A stretch of 30,057 bases of DNA from Nitrososphaeria archaeon (GCA_021324715.1 JAJPIN010000183.1:1-30057), one strand, 5' to 3'. Shown: positions 8,177-16,836, numbered from the stretch's first letter. Numbers and translations: made by a program. Notes: generated by a model from the sequence alone, not told the origin.

Positions 8177-9664
8177 ATGATGTTTAGGAAGAACCTCACT
8201 ATCTTTATGTTAGTTGGTATTTTGACAACAATTACAATCGCATCTGCTCAACTAGTAAGCGCTAATAACTACACAGCAAACGATCCTGCTGCAAAGTATC
8301 ATTGCTGGGCAACAGATGCCAACGGAAAGTATAATCTAACTGCAGAAGGGAATTTAATCCCTTGTGAGATAGATTCAGGTGACAATGCATGGATGCTCAC
8401 GTCTTCAGCACTTGTACTTGTAATGACACCTGGCGGCTTGGCTATATTTTATGCAGGACTGACTAGGCAAAAAAATGCTGTTAATACTCTTCACATGGTC
8501 TTCATTACTACGGGAGTTGTTGCTGTGCAGTGGGTCCTATTCGGCTATAGCTTAGCTTTTGGTCCAGACGCAGGCGGTTATGGATTTATTGGAACTCTAG
8601 ACTGGGCTGGATTAAACAACGTTCTTCATGACGTTCCTTCAATTGCTTATGGAGGGATTACTGGGACCACTATTCCGCATCAAACGTACATGATATTCCA
8701 GATGATGTTCGCCATTATTACTCCTGCGTTGATTGTAGCCGCAGTAGCTGAAAGAATGAAATTTAGTGCATTTCTTATTTTCGTCGTTCTTTGGTCTACC
8801 TTTGTTTATGACTTTGCCGCGCATTGGACATGGGAAATTACAGGGCCTGATAATTACGGAATGAATCCTGGATACTGTGGCTTTGGATGGACTGGTTGCT
8901 ACGGTTCACTTGATTTCGCTGGGGGAACAGTCATTCATATAACATCTGGATTCTCCGGGCTTGTCATAGCACTAATGTTGGGAAGAAGAATAGGATATGG
9001 TAAAGTTCCTATGGAACCACACAACATCTCACTCGTAGTTTTAGGAGCAGCCCTACTCTGGTTCGGCTGGTTTGGATTTAATGCAGGCTCTGCAGGGGCA
9101 GCGGCTACAAATGCAACAAGCGCATTTGTTGCAACGCAGGTGGCTACCGGTATGGCAGCGGTTACCTGGTCACTCCTTTCCTGGGCCCATACTGGGCGTG
9201 CATCCACTGTGGGAGCTGCTTCCGGTGCTGTAGCTGGACTTGTAGCCATTACGCCAGCTTCTGGATTCGTCTCTCCAATGTCTGCTCTTGTTATTGGAAT
9301 AGTTGCATCTGTAGCATGTTACGCAGCGGTAATGTTCAAGAACAGCAGAAAGTGGGATGATGCGTTGGATACATGGGGAGTACATGGAATTGGTGGGCTT
9401 GTTGGAGCCTTGTGCACAGGACTGTTTGCAGAAAAGCGATTTACCCCATGGGGTGACAATGGACTCGTATTCGGCAATCCACATCAATTATTAGAAAATG
9501 CTGTAGGTGCATTTGCTGCTATGGCGTGGGCAATGGGTATCACCGCAGTAATCGTCAAGATAATGGACAAAGTATGGCCCGGCGGCATAAGAGTCACGCC
9601 AAAGGAAGAAGAAATCGGACTGGATCTAACCCAACACGGAGAACGAGCTTACGTAAGCGAGTAG
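8177..9664 (+). CDS. amt: Ammonium transporter, Amt/MEP/Rh family
   Basis: Membrane channel or transporter for ammonium, the energy substrate of ammonia oxidisers. The 495-residue protein begins with a cleavable-looking signal (hydrophobic 6-26) and an extracellular extension to about residue 70, followed by about eleven membrane helices. Family signatures include MTPGGLAIFYAGL at 83-95, the first pore histidine in DFAGGTVIHITSG (His254) and the second in WGVHGIGG (His403). Two paired cysteines in outside segments (43/63 and 234/241) could form disulfides. The C-terminal tail (RVTPKEEEIGLDLTQHGE) is the usual cytosolic end where PII-type proteins can act. No glnK gene lies next to it. Confidence 0.97.
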   Translation: MMFRKNLTIFMLVGILTTITIASAQLVSANNYTANDPAAKYHCWATDANGKYNLTAEGNLIPCEIDSGDNAWMLTSSALVLVMTPGGLAIFYAGLTRQKNAVNTLHMVFITTGVVAVQWVLFGYSLAFGPDAGGYGFIGTLDWAGLNNVLHDVPSIAYGGITGTTIPHQTYMIFQMMFAIITPALIVAAVAERMKFSAFLIFVVLWSTFVYDFAAHWTWEITGPDNYGMNPGYCGFGWTGCYGSLDFAGGTVIHITSGFSGLVIALMLGRRIGYGKVPMEPHNISLVVLGAALLWFGWFGFNAGSAGAAATNATSAFVATQVATGMAAVTWSLLSWAHTGRASTVGAASGAVAGLVAITPASGFVSPMSALVIGIVASVACYAAVMFKNSRKWDDALDTWGVHGIGGLVGALCTGLFAEKRFTPWGDNGLVFGNPHQLLENAVGAFAAMAWAMGITAVIVKIMDKVWPGGIRVTPKEEEIGLDLTQHGERAYVSE

Positions 9665-9669
9665 GAACG

Positions 9670-9697
9670 ATTTTTTTCCTCTTTTACTTTTTTATTT
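9670..9697 (+). terminator. T-rich transcription terminator after amt
   Basis: Directly after the amt stop comes a run of T tracts (attttttt, cctctttt, acttttttattt). Archaeal RNA polymerase ends transcription at such tracts without a hairpin. It separates amt from the exosome operon. Confidence 0.65.
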
Positions 9698-9735
9698 ACC
9701 TATAAATACAGAAAGCGATAATTTATCATTCGTAT

Positions 9736-9746
9736 CCTTATATATT
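9736..9746 (+). promoter_or_regulatory. TATA box of the SBDS gene (exosome operon)
   Basis: The element ccttatatatt is centred about 25 bases before the ATG at 9766, the spacing expected for a leaderless transcript. It probably drives the SBDS gene and may feed the downstream rrp4-rrp41-rrp42 genes. Confidence 0.6.
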
Positions 9747-9765
9747 TTCAGATATTAGGATTTAC

Positions 9766-10452
9766 ATGGTTGAGAAATTTACAATAGTACGATTAAGTAC
9801 CGGAAACGAAAAGTTTGAAATTTTGGTAAAACCAGACCCCGCTTTAGAATATAAACTTGGTAAAAAAACTGATATTTCCAATATTATGATCTCAGATGAA
9901 ATTTATTCAGATGCTAATAAGGGCACAAGAAGCTCGACTGAGAAGTTAATGAAACATTTTAAGACAACTGATCAACTGGAAATAGCAAAGCAAATTATGA
10001 CGAAAGGCGATCTTAACATGAACACAGAACAGAGGAGAAAGATGATTGAAGAAAAGAAAAAACAGATCGCCCAGTATATAAACAAAAATTTTGTCGATCC
10101 CAAGACCCACATGCCCCATCCCATTTCAAGAATTAATGCTGTTCTTGATGAAGCACGAGTCGCAATTGATCCTTTTAAGCGGTTAGATGATCAAATCAAG
10201 GATGTCATGGATCCATTGAGAAAAATATTGCCCCTGAAGTCAGAAATATTGGAATTAACTGTAACTGTACCTACTCAATTTTCAGGACAATCCTTTAGTG
10301 TATTCAAAAGTATAGGTGAGATAAAATCAGAACAATGGCTTTCGGATGGATCATTACAAGTAGTTCTCAGTATTAACGCGGGGATGAAGGGCTCATTTCT
10401 GGATCGCATCGGAACTGCAACCAAAGGCTCAGCTCAGGTCGCCGAGAAATAA
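9766..10452 (+). CDS. Ribosome maturation protein SBDS (Sdo1 family)
   Basis: Archaeal homologue of the Shwachman-Bodian-Diamond protein, which in eukaryotes helps release eIF6 from the large ribosomal subunit. The 228-residue protein starts with the FYSH-type domain (VEKFTIVRLSTGNEKFEIL, then SDEIYSDANKGTRSS), continues with the helical domain (KGDLNMNTEQRRKMIEEK, IAQYINKNFVDPKT), and ends in a ferredoxin-like domain. Length and domain order are normal. It sits about 110 bases before rrp4, the same neighbourhood known for the archaeal exosome superoperon, which links rRNA processing with ribosome assembly. Confidence 0.95.
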   Translation: MVEKFTIVRLSTGNEKFEILVKPDPALEYKLGKKTDISNIMISDEIYSDANKGTRSSTEKLMKHFKTTDQLEIAKQIMTKGDLNMNTEQRRKMIEEKKKQIAQYINKNFVDPKTHMPHPISRINAVLDEARVAIDPFKRLDDQIKDVMDPLRKILPLKSEILELTVTVPTQFSGQSFSVFKSIGEIKSEQWLSDGSLQVVLSINAGMKGSFLDRIGTATKGSAQVAEK

Positions 10453-10550
10453 TCATAATTCATCCTTTTGGCCACACTTAAAATATAAGTCTGTTCTAAC
10501 TTTCCCAAAAAGGGAGAATTATGAATAGAATGTTTTTGAATTCTTGTTTT

Positions 10551-10556
10551 GGAGGT
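10551..10556 (+). promoter_or_regulatory. Shine-Dalgarno sequence that sets the rrp4 start
   Basis: GGAGGT lies seven bases before the ATG at 10564. A TTG in the same frame at 10549 overlaps this site and would encode only five extra residues, so the ATG is the better start. Confidence 0.75.
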
Positions 10557-10563
10557 TTACGAT

Positions 10564-11364
10564 ATGCAAGAAACTAAGAGAAAATACGTTATACCTGGAG
10601 ACATTGTAGCAGAAGGTAATTTGAAACCTTTGGTAAATGTCTTTAGGAATGGAAATTCAATTATATCAACTCGGATTGGAATTACAGAATCAAGTCAAGA
10701 TGGGGCGAAAGTTATTCCACTATCGGGGGTGTATTTCCCGCGGGCAAATGATATTGTGATAGGTAAAATACTGGACCATTCATCTCTTTCTTGGTCTATT
10801 GACATCAATTCATGTTTTCTTGCACACTTACCAGCGCAGGACGTATTCGGAAGAGATTTTTCGCCAGCTCAAGATGATATGGGACGCCAATTATCGAGTG
10901 GAGATATAATTGTAGCAAGAATCGCAATTTTCGATAGGACGAGAGATCCAATCCTGACTATTCAGGACAATGACTTGGGAAAAATACCAACGGGTGAATT
11001 GATAAAAATATCTCCAACTCGTGTTCCAAGACTCATAGGAAAGAGGGGTTCCATGATCCAAACAATCGAACACGCAACTACTACAAGGATAACTATAGGT
11101 CAAAATGGAATAATTGTAGTGTCTGGAAAAGACAAGGAAGGAGTTACTCTTGCGATCAACGCAATTCACATAGTAGAAGTTGAAGCACATACTTCAAACC
11201 TTACGCAGAGAATCAAGCAATTGTTGAATGTCCCGGAATCGGAAATTGAAAGTGATGATACTCAACCAAGTCATGAAGTAAATGACACAGTGACTAATGC
11301 TGATGAATTTAATTCAACCAAAACTGATAAAGAAGGAATGATAAACTCAAATGGTTCAAAGTAG
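10564..11364 (+). CDS. rrp4: Exosome RNA-binding subunit Rrp4
   Basis: Cap protein of the archaeal RNA exosome; it binds substrate RNA on top of the Rrp41-Rrp42 hexamer. With the ATG start the protein has 266 residues: an N-terminal domain beginning KRKYVIPGDIV, an S1 domain around 55-125 (ANDIVIGKILDHSSLSWSID), and a KH domain around 145-210 with the GxxG loop in LIGKRGSMIQTI. The last 45 residues are acidic and low in complexity (SDDTQPSHEVNDT and so on), probably disordered. The stop overlaps the rrp41 start by 14 bases, so translation is likely coupled. Confidence 0.95.
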   Translation: MQETKRKYVIPGDIVAEGNLKPLVNVFRNGNSIISTRIGITESSQDGAKVIPLSGVYFPRANDIVIGKILDHSSLSWSIDINSCFLAHLPAQDVFGRDFSPAQDDMGRQLSSGDIIVARIAIFDRTRDPILTIQDNDLGKIPTGELIKISPTRVPRLIGKRGSMIQTIEHATTTRITIGQNGIIVVSGKDKEGVTLAINAIHIVEVEAHTSNLTQRIKQLLNVPESEIESDDTQPSHEVNDTVTNADEFNSTKTDKEGMINSNGSK

Positions 11365-12085
11365 AAGTCTCATAGACGAAAAAGGAATAAGAAGCGATGG
11401 TAGAGTAATAGATGAATTAAGGGATGTAAAGATTGAAGTAGGGGTCGTAAATAATGCAGATGGCTCTGCTCTTATAGAATTTGGAAAAAATAAGATAATT
11501 GCAGCGGTCTATGGTCCTCGAGAAGTTCATCCAAAACACATGGCTTTATCTGACCGGAGCGTTGTTAGATGCAGATATCACATGTCTCCGTTTTCAACAG
11601 ATACCCGCAAAAGTCCTGCACCATCAAGGAGAGAGACGGAAATATCCAAGGTCATCCGAGAGGCCTTAGAACCCGCATTAATTCTCGAAGATTATCCTCG
11701 TGCGGCGATTGATATCTTTATTGAAGTATTGCAAGCAGACGGAGGTTCACGATGTGCAGGAATAACGGCTGCTGCCGTAGCTCTAGCAGACGCAGGAATT
11801 AATATGCGAGACATGGTTTCAGCATGTGCAGCAGGTAAGGTTGATGATAAAATAGTGATTGACATTAATGACACAGAAGACAAAGAAGGAGGAGCTGATA
11901 TGCCTGTAGCTTATATGCCAAATCTTGAAAAAATAACTCTACTTCAACTCGATGGAGAATTGAATTCAGATGAATTCAATAAGTGTTTGGAAGAAGCTAT
12001 ACGTGGTTGCTTGAAAGTGCATGAAATACAACGTTCCTCTTTAATGGAAAAGTACTTTGGTAATGAAAAGGGATTGAAAGAATAA
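11351..12085 (+). CDS. rrp41: Exosome catalytic subunit Rrp41
   Basis: Phosphorolytic 3'-5' exoribonuclease subunit of the exosome ring, RNase PH family, 244 residues. Visible features include the start LIDEKGIRSDGR typical of the family, the phosphate/RNA-binding stretch STDTRKSPAPSRRETEISKVI, and the catalytic region DINDTEDKEGGADMPVA, with the conserved acidic residues of active Rrp41. It is active only as a heterodimer with Rrp42, whose gene follows. The stop codon shares one base with the ATG of rrp42 (TAATG). Confidence 0.97.
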   Translation: MVQSRSLIDEKGIRSDGRVIDELRDVKIEVGVVNNADGSALIEFGKNKIIAAVYGPREVHPKHMALSDRSVVRCRYHMSPFSTDTRKSPAPSRRETEISKVIREALEPALILEDYPRAAIDIFIEVLQADGGSRCAGITAAAVALADAGINMRDMVSACAAGKVDDKIVIDINDTEDKEGGADMPVAYMPNLEKITLLQLDGELNSDEFNKCLEEAIRGCLKVHEIQRSSLMEKYFGNEKGLKE

Positions 12086-12912
12086 TGAGTATCTCCAAGA
12101 AATCTCCAATAATAGTTGAAAATCTTCGCAAAAAACAAATGAGAGAATCCATTTCCGCGGGAAAAAGACTAGATGATAGAGGTTTAGACGAAACAAGACC
12201 AATTGAAATTGAAGTAAACGTAATAAAAAAGGCAAGTGGATCAGCTTGGGTAAAGTTGGGTAAGACTGAAGTTGTTGCAGGAGTAAAAGTCGAAACAGGT
12301 GAACCTTTTGAAGGACTGGAAAATAGTGGAGCTCTAATAATTACGGCGGAAGTACTCCCGATTGCATCTCCGCATATAGAACCAGGTCCACCTGATGAAG
12401 AAACGATTGAACTCGCTAGGGTTGTTGATAGGGGCGTAAGGGAATCAGAAATGTTAGATTTAAGCAAGTTGGTTTTGGTTCCCGGAAAAATAGTGTATAC
12501 CATTTTTGTAGACTGTAGTATTATTAACGTGGATGGTAACCTTTTCGACGCCACCTCTTATGCTGTAGTAGCCGCATTATCAAGCTGTAAACTACCAGTT
12601 TTTGAAATTAAAGATGACCAAGTAGTAGACACAGGAAAAACTCAGGAGCCTCCCATAACTACGACTCCAGTATCTGTTACTACAGTTAAAATTGGTGAAT
12701 ATTTGCTTTTGGATCCCAATATTGAAGAAGAAGCTTGTATGGATGCGAGATTGACAATTACAACAAATTCAAAAGGTTCAATCGTTGCAATGCAAAAGGG
12801 GCTGAAAGGGTACTTTACAGTGGATGAAGTGAAGGGTATTGCAGGCAAAGCCAGAACCAAGGGAGAAGATATTAGAGCAAAACTGCAGGAATTGATTAAG
12901 ATTGGTAAGTAG
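12085..12912 (+). CDS. rrp42: Exosome non-catalytic subunit Rrp42
   Basis: Second RNase PH-fold subunit of the exosome ring, 275 residues. It shows the family pattern (GKRLDDRGLDETRPIEIEV, GSAWVKLGKTEVVAGVKVE, DGNLFDATSYAVVAAL) but not the acidic catalytic motif of Rrp41. It shapes the active site and contributes to RNA binding in the heterodimer. It begins on the last base of the rrp41 stop and overlaps the next gene by 11 bases, as expected for a coupled operon. Confidence 0.97.
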   Translation: MSISKKSPIIVENLRKKQMRESISAGKRLDDRGLDETRPIEIEVNVIKKASGSAWVKLGKTEVVAGVKVETGEPFEGLENSGALIITAEVLPIASPHIEPGPPDEETIELARVVDRGVRESEMLDLSKLVLVPGKIVYTIFVDCSIINVDGNLFDATSYAVVAALSSCKLPVFEIKDDQVVDTGKTQEPPITTTPVSVTTVKIGEYLLLDPNIEEEACMDARLTITTNSKGSIVAMQKGLKGYFTVDEVKGIAGKARTKGEDIRAKLQELIKIGK

Positions 12913-13147
12913 AAGTAAACATAAAATATCTCGTCTTAAGGGATTAGGAGTAAAATATGGAGCTACAGTAAGGAAGAGATACGGAGTGATATACAGGCTT
13001 TTGAAAAAAAAGAGGAAATGTCCTAAATGCGGCTCAATAAAATTTGATAGGCGGGCTTTGGGAATTTGGTATTGTCCAAAATGCAACTATAAAGTAGCTG
13101 CAGGTACATACGATGTAAACATTGAAAAAACAAAGAGTAAATATTAG
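12902..13147 (+). CDS. rpl37ae: Large-subunit ribosomal protein L37Ae
   Basis: Zinc-ribbon ribosomal protein of 81 residues. The zinc site is CPKC at 40-43 and CPKC at 58-61, and the basic N-terminus has the family segment KGLGVKYGATVRKR. No ATG or GTG is available: a stop lies three codons upstream, so translation must begin at TTG (12902), inside the end of rrp42. The last codons overlap the next gene. L37Ae directly after the exosome genes is the known archaeal order. Confidence 0.93.
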   Translation: MVSRSKHKISRLKGLGVKYGATVRKRYGVIYRLLKKKRKCPKCGSIKFDRRALGIWYCPKCNYKVAAGTYDVNIEKTKSKY

Positions 13148-13385
13148 ACTTCAAATCGGACTAGACAACCTTACATCACTCTTATCCAATAAGTGCGTAA
13201 ATACAATCATTAATGCTCTACAACCTGAAACTAAATTTCTCACCACTACTGAAGAAATAAGAATCACCTCTATTGATGGTGTAATTTGTATTAATATCAG
13301 TACAGACGATTTACAATCAATGCGTGCCATTGTTAACACATACGTCGGCTTATTGAGTTTATCATACATGTCTCTAAATTTATAA
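13122..13385 (+). CDS. pcc1: KEOPS complex subunit Pcc1
   Basis: Small dimeric subunit of KEOPS, which installs N6-threonylcarbamoyl-adenosine (t6A) in tRNA. The 87-residue frame shows two strands and helices of the Pcc1 fold, with the characteristic C-terminal IDGVICINISTDDLQSMRAIVNTYVGLL. The start is TTG at 13122, within the last codons of rpl37ae, and no ATG is available. Sequence similarity is modest, but the position between L37Ae and prefoldin beta is the classic one for this gene. Sua5, which makes the threonylcarbamoyl-AMP used by KEOPS, is encoded at 26.2-27.2 kb. Confidence 0.85.
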   Translation: MKKQRVNIRLQIGLDNLTSLLSNKCVNTIINALQPETKFLTTTEEIRITSIDGVICINISTDDLQSMRAIVNTYVGLLSLSYMSLNL

Positions 13386-13425
13386 AACGCTATAGATTTA
13401 TGATGGTAAAGTCAAGTAATTAGAA

Positions 13426-13815
13426 ATGAGCGAACAAGAAATACCTCCATGGTTAAGGGAACAACTTACCAGGCTACAACAGCTGCAGCAAAATTTACAA
13501 GCAATTCTGATGCAAAAACAACAACTTGAAGCCGAATCTGTAGAAATTGAAAAGGCTACCGAAGAGCTAAAGAAATCAGAGCAGGATGAGGTAGTGTATA
13601 AGAGTGTAGGGCCCTTACTGATTAAAACCAAAAAGGATGATACCCTTAAGGAGCTAGACGAAAAAAAAGATCTCTCTAACACCCGTTTGGTGGTTCTAGG
13701 TAAACAGGAGACTAGAGTAAAAGAAAATTTAAAGGAAGTTGAAAACAAGATAAATGAAATGATTCGTATGGGACAAGGACAACCAGGCAATTTGGGTACG
13801 AAGTCAAAAACTTGA
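13426..13815 (+). CDS. pfdB: Prefoldin beta subunit
   Basis: Subunit of the hexameric prefoldin chaperone that passes unfolded proteins to the thermosome. The 129-residue protein has the expected layout: an N-terminal coiled coil (PWLREQLTRLQQLQQNLQAI), a central beta-hairpin region (DEVVYKSVGPLLIKTKKDD), and a second coiled coil (KETRVKENLKEVENKINEM-like). It closes the exosome superoperon, about 40 bases after pcc1, and a T6 tract just after the stop may end the transcript. Confidence 0.95.
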   Translation: MSEQEIPPWLREQLTRLQQLQQNLQAILMQKQQLEAESVEIEKATEELKKSEQDEVVYKSVGPLLIKTKKDDTLKELDEKKDLSNTRLVVLGKQETRVKENLKEVENKINEMIRMGQGQPGNLGTKSKT

Positions 13816-14045
13816 TGATTTTTTGCTAGAGTTTGAATGATTCCTTAGTATAGCTGGATATTCTAATTTCTATATCGGTGATGTTCCTTTATAGGGGTTC
13901 TTCATATCATTAATTTAGTTTATGATATTTATTCACGCGTCAGTCATAATGACCTCATAAGTAATATCGAACTAATCTAATATTCTATCAAGGACAACAG
14001 TATGACTAACTAATTAAAATATAGAACCAGACACTTGAAGCTAAT

Positions 14046-14510
14046 CTACTCCTGCTCCAATGGTGGAATCGGAACTTCTCTAGTCGTTTTTCTCATTTCA
14101 ATGAACGTTTCTGTCTTCTGTACCCCTTCGATACGCCCGACTCGTTCTGATATCAGCTGATGCATTTCGTCCAAAGAGTGAGAATTCATTGTTACTAATA
14201 TATCAAATCTCCCAGTAACTTCCGAAACTTCCGTAACCCCTGGGATTCTGAATAATTCGCTCAAAACATTATCTCTCAGCTTTGAATCCATGTTTATGCC
14301 AGTTAGGGCCTTCACATTAAATCCAAGGGCTTCGTCATTCATCAAAATCGTAAATTTTCTAATAATACCCCTCTTTACTAACCTTTTAATCCTGCTATAT
14401 ACCACCGACGCGTTGATATTGATTTTTCTTGAGAGTCTGGGAACAGAAATGGATGCGTCATTTGAAAGTTCCTCCAAAATTTTAAGATCCAAATCGTCTA
14501 TTTTATACAT
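14046..14510 (-). CDS. Lrp/AsnC-family transcriptional regulator
   Basis: A 154-residue DNA-binding regulator. Residues 1-60 form the winged helix-turn-helix (DDLDLKILEELSNDASIS, then a recognition helix in NASVVYSRIKRLVKRGII), and residues about 65-140 form the ligand-binding RAM domain (VKALTGINMDSKLRDNVL, VTEVSEVTGRFDILVTM). Family members sense amino acids. It lies 87 bases downstream of the aspartate-semialdehyde dehydrogenase gene on the same strand and may respond to an amino acid of the aspartate family. That is inference from position only. Confidence 0.93.
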   Translation of the reverse strand: MYKIDDLDLKILEELSNDASISVPRLSRKININASVVYSRIKRLVKRGIIRKFTILMNDEALGFNVKALTGINMDSKLRDNVLSELFRIPGVTEVSEVTGRFDILVTMNSHSLDEMHQLISERVGRIEGVQKTETFIEMRKTTREVPIPPLEQE

Positions 14511-14597
14511 AGAAATCCCTGATTATATCGTAAATTTTGAGGTTAATAAATGTATTAATTTCAATTTTAACTATTTTTTTTTATCAATAATGCATGA

Positions 14598-15674
14598 TTA
14601 AATAATCTTTTTCGATTTAAAGAGCTCTGCTAAGAGTATAGCTCCCTTTGCAGAGCCCATTTTTTCATTGTGAGTTAGCAGTACGTATTTTATGCCGTTC
14701 TTAAATACAGTATCCTTTCGCAATCTTCCTACAACTGTGGTCATTCCGTCGTTAATCTCTCTATCAATTCTTGGTTGAGGTCTCGTCGGATCATCATGAA
14801 CAATTATGTATTCTTTTGGTGCAGAAGGAAGATCTTTTATCGATACCGATTTAGAAAAATTAATCATTGATTCCTTCACCTGGTCGGGTAAAGCGGTTTT
14901 CTTTAGTTCAGCAAAAACTGTTTCGGTATGTCCATCCATTACCGGAACTCTAGTACATGTGCAACTTACGTTTATGTTTGCATTTATAATTGATTTACCA
15001 TCAAACTTTCCTAGGATCTTTTTTGTTTCAACTTGGACCTTTTCCTCCTCTTTTGGTATATAAGGGATTACATTATCCATTATATCCAAGGCTATGACTC
15101 CAGGAGATCTGCCAGCTCCAGAGAGCGCCTGAAGTGAAGTCATGATAACATTTTCTAATCCCATTTCATCAAATAATGGCTTGAGCGTTATGGCCATGCC
15201 GGTGGTTGTACAGTTAGGCAATGGTGCGATAAAGCCATTCCATTTCCTATTCTTCTTCTGAATATTTAATAATTCACAGTGTTCGTCATTTAGTCCCGGA
15301 ATTAATATTGGAACGTCGTCTTCATATCTATACGCCGCAGCGGTACTTATAACAGGAACTTCTGATGCCATTTTTGGCTCAATCATTTTTGCATCTTCTG
15401 ATTCAAGCGCGGTAAAAATTAGATCAACCTTCTTTGGGTTAATTTCCTCTACTCTATTTATCACCATATCTCTTACTTTTTCGGGAATAGTTTCCTTATT
15501 GTGCCATTTGAGAAGTGAAGTATTTGGATCCCTAAGTGCATCAATGTATTTTTTTCCCGCAGATCTTTCTGATGACGCAACTTGCACCAAGTCGAACCAC
15601 GGGTGTTTATTCAGTCCAATAACGAATTCTTGTCCTACCGCGCCCGTAGCACCTATTACCGCAACCTTTAACAT
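14598..15674 (-). CDS. asd: Aspartate-semialdehyde dehydrogenase, archaeal/fungal type
   Basis: NADPH-dependent enzyme that reduces aspartyl phosphate to the semialdehyde, feeding lysine, threonine and methionine synthesis. The 358-residue protein begins with the nucleotide-binding VAVIGATGAVGQEF, carries the catalytic cysteine in PNCTTTG (Cys155), the SGAGRSPGV loop, and a histidine in VPVMDGHTE. Archaeal malonyl-CoA reductases of the 3-hydroxypropionate/4-hydroxybutyrate cycle in Sulfolobales are paralogues of this family. Ammonia-oxidising archaea use such a cycle, so a dual or alternative role cannot be excluded from sequence. The next gene downstream is an Lrp-type regulator. Confidence 0.9.
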   Translation of the reverse strand: MLKVAVIGATGAVGQEFVIGLNKHPWFDLVQVASSERSAGKKYIDALRDPNTSLLKWHNKETIPEKVRDMVINRVEEINPKKVDLIFTALESEDAKMIEPKMASEVPVISTAAAYRYEDDVPILIPGLNDEHCELLNIQKKNRKWNGFIAPLPNCTTTGMAITLKPLFDEMGLENVIMTSLQALSGAGRSPGVIALDIMDNVIPYIPKEEEKVQVETKKILGKFDGKSIINANINVSCTCTRVPVMDGHTETVFAELKKTALPDQVKESMINFSKSVSIKDLPSAPKEYIIVHDDPTRPQPRIDREINDGMTTVVGRLRKDTVFKNGIKYVLLTHNEKMGSAKGAILLAELFKSKKII

Positions 15675-15739
15675 AATGTGCGGTTATTGAGCACGCAACT
15701 AATATTCGTTTTCAGAAAAAACATAATATTATCCATTTA

Positions 15740-15750
15740 GGTTATATACC
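15740..15750 (+). promoter_or_regulatory. TATA box of the cobamide operon
   Basis: ggttatatacc is centred about 24 bases before the ATG at 15769, fitting a leaderless transcript. Only 94 bases separate asd and this operon, and no cobalamin riboswitch fits in that space. Confidence 0.6.
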
Positions 15751-15768
15751 ACCTCATTTGGAATTTAA

Positions 15769-16836
15769 ATGATCCAGAATAGCTGTTCTCATGGCGGGGT
15801 TTATACTGTAAATCCCAGCCAAGTAAAAATTGATTTTAGTTCCAATATTAATCCATTCGGGACATCCAAGGTGGTTCTAAATGCGCTAAGAAAAAATTTA
15901 TCAAAGCTTTCATCAATTTACCCAGATAATGAACATGTCGCTCTAAAGAAGAAACTTTTAGATTATTTAGGCGGTAATTTATCACAGGACTCAATTAATG
16001 TAGGTAATGGAGCAACGGAATTAATTTATAATTTTGTTAGGGCCTTTGTTCGGAATCAGGTAGTAATACCATCACCGACTTTTTGCGAATATGAATTGGC
16101 ATCAAGAAAAATAGGGGCCAAAATTAAGTATATTCCACTGAAAAATTGGAATCTGGATATTGATAGAATATTGGAAAAATCAGATAAATCTGACGCAATT
16201 TTTTTGTGCAATCCGAACAATCCAACTGGAATATTTACATATCAATTAATAGAAAGATTAATAGAAAAAATAGATGAATCCGTAAAGATTCTCATAGATG
16301 AAAGTTTCATTGAATTGGTTGACGAGATTAAGTGCGCAAGAAGTTTCATTGATAAAGTTAACGAATTTCAAAATATAGTTGTGTTACGTTCTATGACAAA
16401 ATCATTTGGACTCGCAGGTTTAAGATTGGGTTATTGCGTTTCGCATCCAAGTATCGCAAGGAAAATATCGAACTATAAAATTACTTGGAACGTAAATGGA
16501 TTAGCCCAATTAGCTGGTGTTATCGCGTTAGAAGATCTCTCGCATCTGAGAAGGGCACAAAAAATGATACGAGTTGAGCGTAAGTTTATGCATGAGGTTT
16601 TAAATAATAAATTAAGATCATTCTCCGCATATGATTCAGATGTAAACTATTATTTAATACAGATGCGTAATTGTAATTCGACGCTACTTAGAGATTTACT
16701 ACTTGAAAGAAATGGGATCCTTGTTAGAGATTGCAGTGATTTTAAGGGCATGAATGACAAGTACATAAGGGTTGCGGTGAAGACTCACAATGAAAATTTA
16801 CAACTCCTTAATTCATTGGAAGTCATTGATATATGA
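15769..16836 (+). CDS. cobD: CobD-like L-threonine-O-3-phosphate decarboxylase (HisC-related)
   Basis: PLP enzyme of aminotransferase fold type I, predicted to make (R)-1-amino-2-propanol phosphate, the linker of cobalamin. The 355-residue protein begins SCSHGGVYTV and IDFSSNINPFG, a pattern typical of CobD/CobC rather than HisC. It has the cofactor motifs CNPNNPTG (148-154) and IDESF (176-180), and the Schiff-base lysine in SMTKSFGLAGLRLGY (Lys211). It overlaps the cobQ-like gene by four bases. The symbol cobD is also used for CbiB in other nomenclature; here it means the decarboxylase. Histidinol-phosphate aminotransferase is the alternative, which the operon context makes unlikely. Confidence 0.85.
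   Translation: MIQNSCSHGGVYTVNPSQVKIDFSSNINPFGTSKVVLNALRKNLSKLSSIYPDNEHVALKKKLLDYLGGNLSQDSINVGNGATELIYNFVRAFVRNQVVIPSPTFCEYELASRKIGAKIKYIPLKNWNLDIDRILEKSDKSDAIFLCNPNNPTGIFTYQLIERLIEKIDESVKILIDESFIELVDEIKCARSFIDKVNEFQNIVVLRSMTKSFGLAGLRLGYCVSHPSIARKISNYKITWNVNGLAQLAGVIALEDLSHLRRAQKMIRVERKFMHEVLNNKLRSFSAYDSDVNYYLIQMRNCNSTLLRDLLLERNGILVRDCSDFKGMNDKYIRVAVKTHNENLQLLNSLEVIDI

Noticed and set aside
15675..15768. Cobalamin riboswitch before the cobamide operon
   Set aside because: Only 94 bases are available, with a TATA element 24 bases before the start codon; a B12 riboswitch would not fit.
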